Shown piece after piece: positions 1-8,416 of a stretch of DNA of 64,000 nucleotides. Position 1 is the first letter of the stretch. Each line of letters opens with the position of its first letter. The stretch is from assembly GCA_036496385.1 (NCBI GenBank), contig DASXLD010000070.1:197844-261843 (forward strand), read 5' to 3'. The position numbers were made by a program, and so were the translations under genes. The notes under the pieces were generated by a model. That model ran no database searches. It was not told the DNA's origin and saw only the letters and a program-made list of their open reading frames with translations. This stretch comes from Schlegelella_A sp036496385. GTDB lineage: Bacteria > Pseudomonadota > Gammaproteobacteria > Burkholderiales > Burkholderiaceae_C.

Positions 1-689
1 TCAACCGGCGCGGCGAGTGGACCGCGCTGCTGCTCGGCGCGGCCTTCTCCATCTGGGTCACCGATCCCTGGCATTTCGGCGGTCGATGGTTGTTGCTCTA
101 CGTCTTCGCTTCCAACATCGTCATGTTCAGCCTGATGGCGCTGGCGATCCACGACTGTCTGGTGCGCACGCGGCGACTTACGCGCATCGTTCGCTCCGGT
201 CTGCAACTGGACCTGTTCGAGCGCCGGTCGTTTGCGCCGCTGGCGCGCTGGGGCCAAAGCGTTTCGCTGACCTTCGTCGGCGGCACCTGCCTGAGCCTGC
301 TCTTCCAGTCGTACGAGACCCTGTACACGGTCCAGTCGCTCGTGATCTATTCGACCATGGTCGTCGTTTCGCTGACGCTGTTCTTCACGTCGATCTGGAG
401 CATCCACGACGCCTTGGTGGCAGCGCAGCAGCGCGAACTGGCCGTCGTTCGCCAACACTGGAGCAGAGCCCGCAGCGAGTTGAAGCGAAAGCTCGCCGAA
501 GGCGCAGCGGGCGAGGCCGCCGGGCTCTACGAGCCGATCGTCGTGCTGGGCGCGTACGAGAGTCAGCTTCTCGCGGCGTCGACCTGGCCGTTCAACCCGA
601 AGATCGTCAAGGAGGTCGTCGCCTCGCTCGTCGCGCCGATCCTCATCTATGGGCTGAAGATCGCCGTAGGGCTGTCGGGCAGCACCTGA
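1..689 (+). CDS. Membrane protein of unknown function (5' end outside window)
   Basis: The reading frame is open from the left edge to the TGA at 687-689, so the start is probably missing; a TTG near 90 is only an internal candidate. The visible part has several hydrophobic stretches (around the residues encoded at 90-150, 270-300 and 340-400), a charged, coil-like cytoplasmic section at about 415-510, and a hydrophobic C-terminus. I see no motif that names a family. It converges on the PheC-like gene with only 5 bases between the two stops. Confidence 0.6.
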   Translation, partial: NRRGEWTALLLGAAFSIWVTDPWHFGGRWLLLYVFASNIVMFSLMALAIHDCLVRTRRLTRIVRSGLQLDLFERRSFAPLARWGQSVSLTFVGGTCLSLLFQSYETLYTVQSLVIYSTMVVVSLTLFFTSIWSIHDALVAAQQRELAVVRQHWSRARSELKRKLAEGAAGEAAGLYEPIVVLGAYESQLLAASTWPFNPKIVKEVVASLVAPILIYGLKIAVGLSGST

Positions 690-694
690 ATGGC

Positions 695-1474
695 TCACTT
701 CGTCCAGTTGGCCAGCAGGCGGTCGTACTCGCCACTCGCCTTGCTGAGATGCAGCCAGGTGTCGATCCATTGCTTCATCGCGATATCGCCGCGCGGCAGC
801 AGGTAGGCCATCTCGCCGTATTGCAAAGGCCGATCGGGATTGACGGCACACAGACCCGGACGCGCTTTCTGCTGGGTCAGCGTCTCGACCGATTCCGAGA
901 TCATCACGTCGGCGTGGCCCTTCAGGATCTCGTCGAAGATGGTCACGTTGTCGTTGAAGACGATGACCTTGGCGAGCGGCAGATTGGCACGGACGAAACG
1001 TTCGTTGCTGCCGCCCGGGTTGGTGATGACGGTCACCGAGGGCTTGTTGATGTCGGCCACGGTCTGGAACTTCGCGACGTTCTCGCAGCGAGTGATGGGC
1101 GCCTTGCCGTTGACCATGTAGGCGGTCGAGAAGCCGGCGCGCTTGGCGCGGTCGGTCGAGACGGAGATGCCGCCGACGGCGATGTCGCACTTCTCGACGA
1201 AGTCGTCCATCAGCTTCGGCCACGCGGTCTTCACGAACTCGAGCTGGACGCCGAGCGCCTTCGCCGCCGAGTGCATCAGGTCGACGTCGAGGCCCTCATA
1301 GGTGCCGTCCGGCTTGGCGAGCGAGAACGGCTTGTAGTCGCCCGGGGTGCAGACCCGCAGCTTTCCGGTGCGGATGACATCGTCCAGCCGTGACCGCTCC
1401 TGGGCGGAGGCGATGCTTGCGGCGGACATGCTGGCCATCACGGCAACTGCGACGATGAGTCTCTTCATGGGCAT
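695..1474 (-). CDS. pheC: Periplasmic solute-binding-fold protein, cyclohexadienyl dehydratase-like
   Basis: 259 residues with a Sec signal peptide (about 1-24, cut after ASA). The fold is family-3 solute-binding protein. Wording such as GDYKPF (45-50), the repeated SV of GGISVS (101-106) and NPGGSNERF (152-160) is that of Pseudomonas PheC, the periplasmic enzyme that dehydrates/decarboxylates prephenate or arogenate. The segment around E197 matches the PheC region that carries the catalytic glutamate, which favours the enzyme over a plain amino-acid-binding protein. ATG at 1474 or 1468 both fit; GGAGA lies just upstream. It stands alone, with no permease or ATPase next to it, which also fits an enzyme rather than a transporter part. 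A binding protein for a polar amino acid remains possible. Confidence 0.75.
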   Translation of the reverse strand: MPMKRLIVAVAVMASMSAASIASAQERSRLDDVIRTGKLRVCTPGDYKPFSLAKPDGTYEGLDVDLMHSAAKALGVQLEFVKTAWPKLMDDFVEKCDIAVGGISVSTDRAKRAGFSTAYMVNGKAPITRCENVAKFQTVADINKPSVTVITNPGGSNERFVRANLPLAKVIVFNDNVTIFDEILKGHADVMISESVETLTQQKARPGLCAVNPDRPLQYGEMAYLLPRGDIAMKQWIDTWLHLSKASGEYDRLLANWTK

Positions 1475-1572
1475 GTGTTCTCCAGGCGGCTTTGGCGGCA
1501 GCAGGCCGGCGTGACGACGACCTGCGAAGAGCCGCCATCCTAGTCGTTCAACCTGCGACTAGGATGCGGTTC

Positions 1573-2577
1573 ATGTCCTCGAGCGAAGCCCTTCCGATCA
1601 TCGACGTCAGCGCATTGGTGCACGCCACGCCGGGCCGAGCCGACGTGGCCCGACGCATCGGCGAGGCGTGCCGCGCCCACGGCTTTTTCTATGTCACCGG
1701 ACACGGCGTCGATGCCGCGCTGGTGACCGAGCTGGAGGCAGTGAGCCGGCGCTTCTTCGCGCTCGACGAGAGCACCAAGATGCAGTGGCGGATGGCGCTG
1801 GGTGGGCGCGCCTGGCGGGGCTACTTTCCCCTCGGCGGCGAGCTCACTTCCGGCCGGCCGGACTGGAAGGAGGGCCTGTACTTGGGCACCGAGCTGCCCG
1901 AGGAGCATCCGCTGGTGCGCGCGGGCACGCCGGTGCACGGCCGCAACCTGTTTCCGGACCTGCCCGGATTTCGCAGCACGGTGCTCGCCTACATGGCGGC
2001 GGTGACGGCGCTGGGGCACCGGCTGATGGAAGGGATTGCGCTCAGCCTCGGCTTGCCGAGCGACTACTTCGCCCGCCTCTACACCTCGGAGCCGCTGATC
2101 CTGTTCCGATTGTTCAACTACCCGTCACGTCCGGTACCAATGGGGACGGACGCACGCTGGGGCGTCGGCGAGCACAGCGACTACGGCCTTCTGACCATAC
2201 TGCTCCAGGACGACGTCGGCGGCCTGCAGGTGAAGACCCCGGGCGGCTGGGTCAATGCGCCGCCGGTGCCGGGCAGCTTCGTCTGCAACATCGGCGACAT
2301 GCTCGACCGCATGACGGTCGGCCTCTACCGCTCGACACCTCACCGCGTCGCGATCAACCGGAGTGGCCGCGATCGCTTGTCGTGCCCGCTGTTCTTCGAC
2401 CCGAACTTCTTCAGCCGCGTCGAACGGATCACGGGATTGGTGAATCAGCCCCCGGTCGACGATGCCGCCCAGCGCTGGGATCGCGCCAACGTTCATGCCT
2501 TCAATGGCCGCTACGGCGACTACCTGCTCGACAAGGTCGGCAAGGTGTTCCCTGAACTGCGCAACCAGGTTCTGTAG
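1573..2577 (+). CDS. 2-oxoglutarate/Fe(II)-dependent oxygenase, isopenicillin N synthase family
   Basis: 334 residues from the ATG at 1573 (another in-frame ATG lies at 1564). An N-terminal DIOX_N-like half (about 8-120) is followed by the jelly-roll 2OG-Fe(II) domain. The iron ligands are visible: H201 and D203 in GEHSDYG and H257 in STPHRV. R268 and S270 in DRLS form the RxS pair that binds the 2-oxoglutarate carboxylate. All key residues are present, so it should be active. The family oxidises many small molecules (ring closure, hydroxylation, ethylene formation); the substrate cannot be read from the sequence. It is divergent from the PheC-like gene with about 100 bases between them. Confidence 0.85.
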   Translation: MSSSEALPIIDVSALVHATPGRADVARRIGEACRAHGFFYVTGHGVDAALVTELEAVSRRFFALDESTKMQWRMALGGRAWRGYFPLGGELTSGRPDWKEGLYLGTELPEEHPLVRAGTPVHGRNLFPDLPGFRSTVLAYMAAVTALGHRLMEGIALSLGLPSDYFARLYTSEPLILFRLFNYPSRPVPMGTDARWGVGEHSDYGLLTILLQDDVGGLQVKTPGGWVNAPPVPGSFVCNIGDMLDRMTVGLYRSTPHRVAINRSGRDRLSCPLFFDPNFFSRVERITGLVNQPPVDDAAQRWDRANVHAFNGRYGDYLLDKVGKVFPELRNQVL

Positions 2578-2627
2578 CGAATCGGAGGAAGCGCGGTTCC
2601 CATCAGCGACCCGCGGCCCGCCGCGCG

Positions 2628-2858
2628 CTATCGTGAGGCGCTTGCCGGTGAGCTCTCCGCCTTCGCGTCCCACTTCGGCTTCATCTCGCGGCCCCACTGC
2701 TTCGGATCTTCGTTGTGCATCTTCTCCATCGCCTTGGCGGTATCGGGATGCTTGTCCATCACGTGCCTGGTCATGACCTTCACCATCTCTTCCCAGGTAG
2801 AAGCCGACAGCTTCTGGTCGCACGGGCCACCGAGTTCTCGGCAAGTCATCGTTTTCAT
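2628..2858 (-). CDS. Small DUF1059 protein
   Basis: 76 residues from the ATG at 2858. The start MKTMTCRELGGPCD, with two cysteines at 6 and 13, and the following helix with KHPDT are typical of the short DUF1059 proteins. Their function is unknown. A longer in-frame start exists at 2933, but the added residues look like untranslated GC-rich sequence. The gene converges on the 2OG oxygenase (51 bases between stops). The C-terminal tail after residue 50 is longer than in most members. Confidence 0.75.
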   Translation of the reverse strand: MKTMTCRELGGPCDQKLSASTWEEMVKVMTRHVMDKHPDTAKAMEKMHNEDPKQWGREMKPKWDAKAESSPASASR

Positions 2859-2878
2859 CGGGCTGCTCGGGTGATGCG

Positions 2879-3124
2879 TTGCAGCTCGCGGCAATCGACA
2901 TGCCGCGTCTAGGAGCGGACATCGCACGTTCATCCGGGCCCCGAGTCGGCCGTGCCATCACGCCCGAGCAGTTCGAGGAACTCTCCGACGAACAACTCCT
3001 GCGGCTGGTGCCGCGTGCCTACCGTGAATATTTTCCGGGCAAGGACGACTGCGCGAACGGATCCTTCTATCTCCACGACGGAACGGCCTGGAGCTTCTTC
3101 AAGGGGTCGTTGCTCGACGAATAG
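2879..3124 (+). CDS. Small hypothetical protein
   Basis: 81 residues at most; a second ATG at 2900 gives 74. The C-terminal half looks like real protein (acidic, with aromatic residues and a G-x-x-Y/F-L pattern), while the first 25 residues are uncertain. No family is recognised. It is divergent from the DUF1059 gene with about 20 bases between starts and lies 113 bases before the DUF3014 gene on the same strand. I see no clear ribosome binding site, so the start is unsure. Confidence 0.45.
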   Translation: MQLAAIDMPRLGADIARSSGPRVGRAITPEQFEELSDEQLLRLVPRAYREYFPGKDDCANGSFYLHDGTAWSFFKGSLLDE

Positions 3125-3237
3125 CCGGCTCGATGGCGCCGTCGCACTCGGGCGCCGCCGACGCCGGACGACCCTGCGCCCAGCGGGGTTTGCCCGGGCG
3201 CGAGGGAAAATCCGGCGATGGCATCGGGAATGTCGAC

Positions 3238-4068
3238 ATGAAGCGCGAGTGGTTCGTTGCCGCGACGGGCGCGGCGGTGCTGGGGATCGTGATTGCGGCC
3301 GTGCTCTGGATGCAGTCGCGGTCGCCCGCGCCGGGCGCACCGGAAGCAGCGCCGAGCGCCGCCCGAGTCCCCTCTGCGTCGTCCGCACCGGCTGCGGCGT
3401 CGGAGCCGGCCGTCCGCTATCCGGTCGAGCCGGCGACGGCCGAGCGCTCGGGCGCGCCGCTCGATGTCGGGTCGGCTCTCGACGACCTGTTCGGTTCGCG
3501 TACGGTGAAGTCGACGTTCCAGGTCGACGACTTCGCGCGTCGCTTCGTCGCGACCGTCGACAACCTCGGCCGCTCGACCGCGTCGCCGCGGCTGTGGCCG
3601 GTCAACCCGGCGCCGGGGCGTTTCGCGGTCGACCCGGCGGACGGCGGTGGCGACGTGATCGGCGCCGCGAACGCGGCGCGCTACACGCCGTTCGTGACAC
3701 TGATCGAAGGTGTCGACCTGCACCGGGCGGTCGCCGCCTATGCCCGCCTGTATCCGCTCTTCCAGCATGCGTACGAGGACCTCGGCTACCCGAAGCGCTA
3801 CTTCAACGACCGCCTGGTCGAGGTTGTCGATCGGCTGCTGGTCACGCCCGAGCCTTCGTCGCCGCCGAACGTCCACCTGCCGTCGATCAACGGTCCCGCA
3901 CAGCCGGAGCGCCCGTGGGTGCTCTACGAGTTCGATGACCCGGCGCTGCAATCGCTCACTGCCGGCCAGAAGATCCTGGTGCGGATGGGCGTCGAGAACG
4001 AGCGCCGCGTGAAGGCCCGGCTCGTCGACCTGCGTGGGCTGATCACCTCGACGAAGACGCTGCGCTGA
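3238..4068 (+). CDS. DUF3014 membrane-anchored protein
   Basis: 276 residues from the ATG at 3238. A short charged N-terminus is followed by one hydrophobic helix (about 8-24), then a low-complexity Ala/Pro/Ser linker (about 25-70) and a folded periplasmic domain. The domain carries the DUF3014 wording: FVATVDNL, RFVTLIEGVDL-like text, LYPLFQHAYEDLGYP and YFNDRLVEVVD. The function of the family is unknown. The gene ends 36 bases before the stop of the convergent acyl-CoA synthetase gene. Confidence 0.85.
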   Translation: MKREWFVAATGAAVLGIVIAAVLWMQSRSPAPGAPEAAPSAARVPSASSAPAAASEPAVRYPVEPATAERSGAPLDVGSALDDLFGSRTVKSTFQVDDFARRFVATVDNLGRSTASPRLWPVNPAPGRFAVDPADGGGDVIGAANAARYTPFVTLIEGVDLHRAVAAYARLYPLFQHAYEDLGYPKRYFNDRLVEVVDRLLVTPEPSSPPNVHLPSINGPAQPERPWVLYEFDDPALQSLTAGQKILVRMGVENERRVKARLVDLRGLITSTKTLR

Positions 4069-4084
4069 TCGGCTTGCGGGTCCA

Positions 4085-4099
4085 GGCGGCCGAGCCGCC
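4085..4099. terminator. Short GC-rich inverted repeat between convergent genes
   Basis: GGCGGC and GCCGCC form a perfect 6-bp stem with a 3-base loop in the 36-base gap between the stops of the DUF3014 gene and the acyl-CoA synthetase gene. Its position suggests a shared terminator, but there is no T-run on either side, so this is weak. Confidence 0.35.
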
Positions 4100-4104
4100 C
4101 CGCA

Positions 4105-5862
4105 TCAAACCGTCCGTTCGTCCCTCGCTCCCAGCTCCGCAACCATCGCCTTGCGCATCTCGAACTTCTGCGCCTTCCCCGTCGCCGTGAGCGGGAACTG
4201 CTCGACGATCCTGACGTAGCGCGGCACCTTGTAGTGTGCGATCTGGCCCTTGCAGAAGTCGCGCACGATCTCCTCGCTCAGCGCGTGGCCGCGCCGCGCG
4301 ACGACCCAGGCGCAGACCTCCTCGCCGTACTTCGGGTCGGGAACGCCGAACACCTGCGCGTCCTGGATGCCGGGGTGGCGCAGCAGGTACTCCTCGATCT
4401 CGCGCGGGTAGACGTTCTCGCCGCCACGGATGAGCATGTCCTTGACCCGGCCGACGATGTTCGCGTAGCCCTCGGCATCGATCGTCGCCAGGTCGCCGCT
4501 GTGCATCCAGCCGGCTGCATCGATCGCCTCGCGCGTGCGCTCGTCGTCCTTCCAGTAGCCGCGCATCACCGCGTAGCCGCGCGTGCAGAGCTCGCCGGCG
4601 CTGCCGACGGGAACGATCCGGCCGGCGCCGTCGACGATCTTCACCTCGAGGTGCGGCTGGACACGGCCGACGGTCGAGACACGCCGCTCGAGCGGGTCGT
4701 CGAGGCTCGACTGGAACGAGATCGGTGAGGTCTCGGTCATGCCGTAGGCGATCGTCACCTGGTGCATGTGCATCTTCGCGATCACCTTGCGCATCGTCTC
4801 GACCGGGCACGGCGCGCCGGCCATGATGCCGGTGCGCAGGCTCGACAGGTCGTGGCGGTCGAAATCGGGATGCTCGAGCATCGCACCGAACATCGTCGGC
4901 ACGCCGTGCAGCGCGGTGCAGCGGTTCCGCGCCACCGCGAGCAGGGTGTCGCCGGCATTGAACCCTTCGCCGGGAAACACCATCGTCGCGCCCGACGCCG
5001 CGGCGCAGAGCACGCCGAGCACCATGCCGAAGCAGTGGTAGAGCGGGACCGGGATGCAGAGCTTGTCCTCCGGGCCGAGCGCCATCGCCTTGGCGCAGTA
5101 GCGCGCGTTGTTGACGATGTTGAAATGCGAGAGCGTCGCGCCCTTCGGCGACCCGGTCGTTCCGCTCGTGAACTGGATGTTGATGGCATCGTCGGGATCG
5201 AGTGCGGCCGAGAGCGCGTCGAGCCGTGCCCGCTGCGCCGGCCCGGCGAGCGCAACCAGCTGCCGGTACGAGAGGCTCCGCGGCGGCACCGGCTCGTCGC
5301 CGAGCAGAACGACATGCTTCAGCTCGGGGAGGCGCACGCTGTCGAGCACCTCGCTCGCGCCCTTGAGGTGGAGCTCGGGCGCGATCTCGCCGAGCATGCC
5401 GAGGTAGTCGCTGGTCTTGAAGCGACGCGCCAGCACGATCGCGCGGCAGCCGACCGTGCGCAGCGCGTACTCGAGCTCGGTCGTGCGGTAGGCCGGGTTG
5501 ATGTTGACGAGGATCAGGCCGATCCGCGCCGTCGCGAACTGCGTGATCAGCCACTCGTGCCGGTTCGGCGCCCAGATGCCGACCCGGTTGCCGCGCCTGA
5601 GGCCGAGCGCTAGCAGGCCCGCGGCCATCTCGTCGGCCCGCTGCTGCACGTCGTACCACGAAAGGCGCAGGTTCTCGGCTTCGAAGATGGCGGCATCGCG
5701 CGCGCCGTGGCGGCCGACGGTCTTGGCGAGCTGCTGGGCGATCGTGATGAAGCGAAGCGGCTCGTCGGCCGCCCCGGTCACGTACGAGAGCGTCCCTTGC
5801 GGCTTCAGCAGGTCGGCACGGCCGCCGTCGAGCCAGTCGGAGCGAAACGGATTCGCCGCCAC
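4105..5862 (-). CDS. Acyl-CoA synthetase (AMP-forming)
   Basis: 585 residues of the adenylate-forming superfamily, close in style to medium/long-chain fatty acyl-CoA ligases. The P-loop FTSGTTGSPKG is at 231-241, YGMTETSP at 373-380, HSGDLATID in the hinge region, and the lysine needed for adenylation is in ATGKAQK (K563). It joins a carboxylic acid to CoA through an acyl-AMP. It is the last gene of the minus-strand operon, 31 bases after the amidase stop. The amidase would release a carboxylic acid, and this enzyme would activate it for further breakdown. The acyl substrate is not evident from sequence. Confidence 0.88.
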   Translation of the reverse strand: MAANPFRSDWLDGGRADLLKPQGTLSYVTGAADEPLRFITIAQQLAKTVGRHGARDAAIFEAENLRLSWYDVQQRADEMAAGLLALGLRRGNRVGIWAPNRHEWLITQFATARIGLILVNINPAYRTTELEYALRTVGCRAIVLARRFKTSDYLGMLGEIAPELHLKGASEVLDSVRLPELKHVVLLGDEPVPPRSLSYRQLVALAGPAQRARLDALSAALDPDDAINIQFTSGTTGSPKGATLSHFNIVNNARYCAKAMALGPEDKLCIPVPLYHCFGMVLGVLCAAASGATMVFPGEGFNAGDTLLAVARNRCTALHGVPTMFGAMLEHPDFDRHDLSSLRTGIMAGAPCPVETMRKVIAKMHMHQVTIAYGMTETSPISFQSSLDDPLERRVSTVGRVQPHLEVKIVDGAGRIVPVGSAGELCTRGYAVMRGYWKDDERTREAIDAAGWMHSGDLATIDAEGYANIVGRVKDMLIRGGENVYPREIEEYLLRHPGIQDAQVFGVPDPKYGEEVCAWVVARRGHALSEEIVRDFCKGQIAHYKVPRYVRIVEQFPLTATGKAQKFEMRKAMVAELGARDERTV

Positions 5863-5893
5863 GATGCGAGTCCCTGCGCCGCCGCCCGCGCGA

Positions 5894-7411
5894 TCAGAAG
5901 TTGCGCCAGTCGCCGAGCTGCTCGAACGCGTGCGCGGCGCGGTAGATCGTCGACTCGTTGTAGTGCGCGCCGATCAGCTGCATGCCGACCGGAAGCCCGG
6001 CCGACATCCCGCACGGCACGTTCATCGCGGGGTGGCCGCTGACGTCGAACGGCGCGGTGTTGGGCAGCATCTCGAACGCGCGCTGGCAGTAGAGCGCGAG
6101 CGGCGCATCCTGCGGCGGAATCGGCGTCGCTTTCATCGGCGTCGTCGGCGTCAGCAGCAGGTCGCATCGCGTCAGCGCCTCGTTGTAGGTCTTCCTCAGC
6201 AGCCGCGAGAGGTTCTGTGCCTTCGCGTAGTAGTGGCCACGATACTGACGGATGAAGTACTCGCCCGCCATCATCGAGATCTTCAACGTGCGCGAGAGCT
6301 GGTTCGCGCGTGCGCGCCAGTTGGCGTGCGCGTCGAGCAGGCTCGTCGTGTAGAGGCCCTCCCAATTGAAGCCCATGCCGTTGCCGTGCATCATCTGCGC
6401 CTGCAGGCCTTCGAGGGCGATCGGCGTCCAGATCGCGAGGCCGTCGGCGTGCATCGGGATCGAGATCTCCTCGACGATCGCGCCGAGGCCACGCAGGCGG
6501 TCGGCCGCCTGGCGCACCTTCTGCACGACATCGGGCTCGCACGAGTCGAACTGGAACCCTTCGGTCAGGACGCCGATCCGCATCCCGGCGACGCCGCGGC
6601 CGAGTGCCGCCGTGTACTTGTCGACGCGGACGTTGTACTGGCGCGGGTCGAGCCCGTCGGGGCCGGCGATCACCTCGAGCAGCAAGGCGTTGTCGGCGAC
6701 GGTGCCGGTCATCGGGCCGACGTGATCGATCGTCGCCTCGATCGGCATCGTGCCGGTGTACGGCACCAGGCCGTGGGTTGGCTTCATGCCGTAGACGCCG
6801 CAGAACGATCCGGGCATCCGGATCGAGCCGCCCTGGTCACCGCCGATCGCCATCTCGATCTCGCCGGCGCCGACGAGCGCCGCGCAGCCGCTCGACGAGC
6901 CGCCCGCCGCATAGCCGAGCTTGTACGGGTTGTGCACCGGGCCGCTCGCCGACGTGTGACTGCCGCCCGAGAGGCAGAAGTATTCGCAGTGCGCCTTGCC
7001 GGCGATCATGCCGCCGGCGTCGAGGATGCGCGCGGCGACGGTCGCGTCGATGTCGGGGACGTAGCCTTCGAGCGTCGAGGCACCGTTCATCATCGGCACG
7101 CCGGCGAGACAGATGTTGTCCTTCAGCACGACGCGCTTGCCGGCGAGCGGCCCGTAGGGGGCGCCCTTGATCTCCGATTTCACGTACCAGGCGCCGAGCG
7201 GATTCTCCGCCGCGGACGGCCGCATCCCCGGCGTGCGTGGGTAGCGCACCTCGGGCAGATAGTCGGGCAGCGCGTCGACGCGGTCGTAGGCCTGCATCGT
7301 CCCCTCGAGAACGTCGAGGTACTCGCCGATCTCGTGGTCCGACATGCTCATGTGCAGCGAAGCGACGATCTTTCGCATCTGCTCCAGCGTGGGGCGCTTG
7401 ACCATCGTCAT
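5894..7411 (-). CDS. Amidase (amidase signature family)
   Basis: 505 residues from the ATG at 7411. The Ser-cisSer-Lys triad is complete: K97 in VVLKDN, S172 in GGSSSG and S196 in GGDQGGSIRMP. The GDQGGSIR wording is that of nitrile-pathway amidases such as those of Rhodococcus rather than GatA. The enzyme hydrolyses an amide to an acid plus ammonia or an amine. GAGGTG lies 5 bases before the ATG, which argues for an independent start. However, the frame is open upstream through the whole preceding ABC ATPase gene, so a fused product is also possible. It lies between the transporter and the acyl-CoA synthetase. Confidence 0.85.
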   Translation of the reverse strand: MTMVKRPTLEQMRKIVASLHMSMSDHEIGEYLDVLEGTMQAYDRVDALPDYLPEVRYPRTPGMRPSAAENPLGAWYVKSEIKGAPYGPLAGKRVVLKDNICLAGVPMMNGASTLEGYVPDIDATVAARILDAGGMIAGKAHCEYFCLSGGSHTSASGPVHNPYKLGYAAGGSSSGCAALVGAGEIEMAIGGDQGGSIRMPGSFCGVYGMKPTHGLVPYTGTMPIEATIDHVGPMTGTVADNALLLEVIAGPDGLDPRQYNVRVDKYTAALGRGVAGMRIGVLTEGFQFDSCEPDVVQKVRQAADRLRGLGAIVEEISIPMHADGLAIWTPIALEGLQAQMMHGNGMGFNWEGLYTTSLLDAHANWRARANQLSRTLKISMMAGEYFIRQYRGHYYAKAQNLSRLLRKTYNEALTRCDLLLTPTTPMKATPIPPQDAPLALYCQRAFEMLPNTAPFDVSGHPAMNVPCGMSAGLPVGMQLIGAHYNESTIYRAAHAFEQLGDWRNF

Positions 7412-8416
7412 GACATCACCTCGGGAAAGCGCCGACGGCGATGCCGTCAGCTGGGAACGTGGGGGAACGGCCGGCGCGGCCGAAGCCGCGACGACCGACT
7501 GCGACGACGCGAACCGCGCTGATGACGCGGGCGATGTGGCAGCCGCCATCGATCGCGGCGGCCATGCCGAGGCCGCGCGCGGCGGATTGCCGGGGCCGCC
7601 GACGCCGGGCCGCGTCATCCGCATCGTCCCCATGCCGAGCAGCTCGGCGAGGCCGCCCGCTCTGGCGATGTGTGCGTCGACCTCGCGCTCGATGCGGCCG
7701 CGCTCCATCACGACGATGCGGTCGGCGACGTCGAGCACGAGATCCAGGTTCTGCTCGACGACGACGAGCGAGAGCTTGTCGCGCCGGCGCAGGCCGGCGA
7801 GGATCTCGCCGATCTCCTGCACGATCGAAGGCTGGATGCCTTCCGAGGGCTCGTCGAGGAGCAGCAGCCACGGCGCTGCGATCAACGCGCGGCCGAGGGC
7901 GAGGATCTGTTGCTCGCCGCCCGAGAGTGCGCCGCCCTTGCGATCGAGGATCGCGCCCAGGCGCGGCAGCGTCTCGACGATGCGCTCGACCGCCGCCGTC
8001 TCGGTGTCACCCGAGTCGGCCGTCCACGCGAGGCGCAGGTTCTCGAGCGCGGTCAGGCCCGGCAGGATGCCGCGCCCCTGCGGAACGTAGCCGACGCCGA
8101 GGCGGCTGCGCTGGTGCGCCCTCATGCGCGTGACGTCGATGCCGTCGATCGAGATGCGGCCGGCGTTGGCGCGCACGAGGCCGATCAGCGCCTTCATCAG
8201 CGTCGTCTTGCCGACGCCGTTGTGGCCGACGATGCCGATCGCCTCGCCAGAGTGCAGCTGCAGGCTGACGCCGTGCAGCACCGGGACATGGCCGTAGCCG
8301 GCGCGCAGACCGGCGACGTCGAGGACGATGTCGCTCGCCGAGCGCGCGTCGGCGGCGGCGTCCTCGTCCGCGGCCGCGGTCGCCGCGCCGACGGCCGGCA
8401 CGACCTGCTCGCTCAT
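5894..8416 (-). CDS. ABC ATPase (LivF/UrtE type) reading in frame into the amidase
   Basis: The ATG at 8416 overlaps the stop of the upstream ATPase gene (ATGA). Residues 1-262 or so are a full LivF/UrtE-type ATPase: Walker A GHNGVGKT (64-71), signature LSGGEQQ (165-171) and Walker B LLLLDEPSEG. After about residue 267 there is no stop. About 68 Pro/Ala/Ser-rich residues follow, then the amidase from residue 336, giving one open frame of 840 residues. The linker does not look like conserved protein, and the amidase has its own ribosome binding site. I infer that the ATPase stop was lost and that both the fusion and the free amidase may be made. A sequencing error cannot be excluded. The ATPase would power amide import with the partner ATPase and the two permeases upstream. 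Confidence 0.75.
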   Translation of the reverse strand: MSEQVVPAVGAATAAADEDAAADARSASDIVLDVAGLRAGYGHVPVLHGVSLQLHSGEAIGIVGHNGVGKTTLMKALIGLVRANAGRISIDGIDVTRMRAHQRSRLGVGYVPQGRGILPGLTALENLRLAWTADSGDTETAAVERIVETLPRLGAILDRKGGALSGGEQQILALGRALIAAPWLLLLDEPSEGIQPSIVQEIGEILAGLRRRDKLSLVVVEQNLDLVLDVADRIVVMERGRIEREVDAHIARAGGLAELLGMGTMRMTRPGVGGPGNPPRAASAWPPRSMAAATSPASSARFASSQSVVAASAAPAVPPRSQLTASPSALSRGDVMTMVKRPTLEQMRKIVASLHMSMSDHEIGEYLDVLEGTMQAYDRVDALPDYLPEVRYPRTPGMRPSAAENPLGAWYVKSEIKGAPYGPLAGKRVVLKDNICLAGVPMMNGASTLEGYVPDIDATVAARILDAGGMIAGKAHCEYFCLSGGSHTSASGPVHNPYKLGYAAGGSSSGCAALVGAGEIEMAIGGDQGGSIRMPGSFCGVYGMKPTHGLVPYTGTMPIEATIDHVGPMTGTVADNALLLEVIAGPDGLDPRQYNVRVDKYTAALGRGVAGMRIGVLTEGFQFDSCEPDVVQKVRQAADRLRGLGAIVEEISIPMHADGLAIWTPIALEGLQAQMMHGNGMGFNWEGLYTTSLLDAHANWRARANQLSRTLKISMMAGEYFIRQYRGHYYAKAQNLSRLLRKTYNEALTRCDLLLTPTTPMKATPIPPQDAPLALYCQRAFEMLPNTAPFDVSGHPAMNVPCGMSAGLPVGMQLIGAHYNESTIYRAAHAFEQLGDWRNF
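7417..7422 (-). promoter_or_regulatory. Ribosome binding site of the amidase
   Basis: GAGGTG sits 5 bases upstream of the ATG at 7411, inside the in-frame linker that joins the ABC ATPase to the amidase. It supports separate initiation of the amidase within the longer open frame. Confidence 0.6.

Noticed and set aside
5498..7522. Open frame of 674 codons on the plus strand over the acyl-CoA synthetase and amidase
   Set aside because: Antisense shadow of two clear enzymes; Arg-rich, no motifs. Such long shadows are normal at this GC content.
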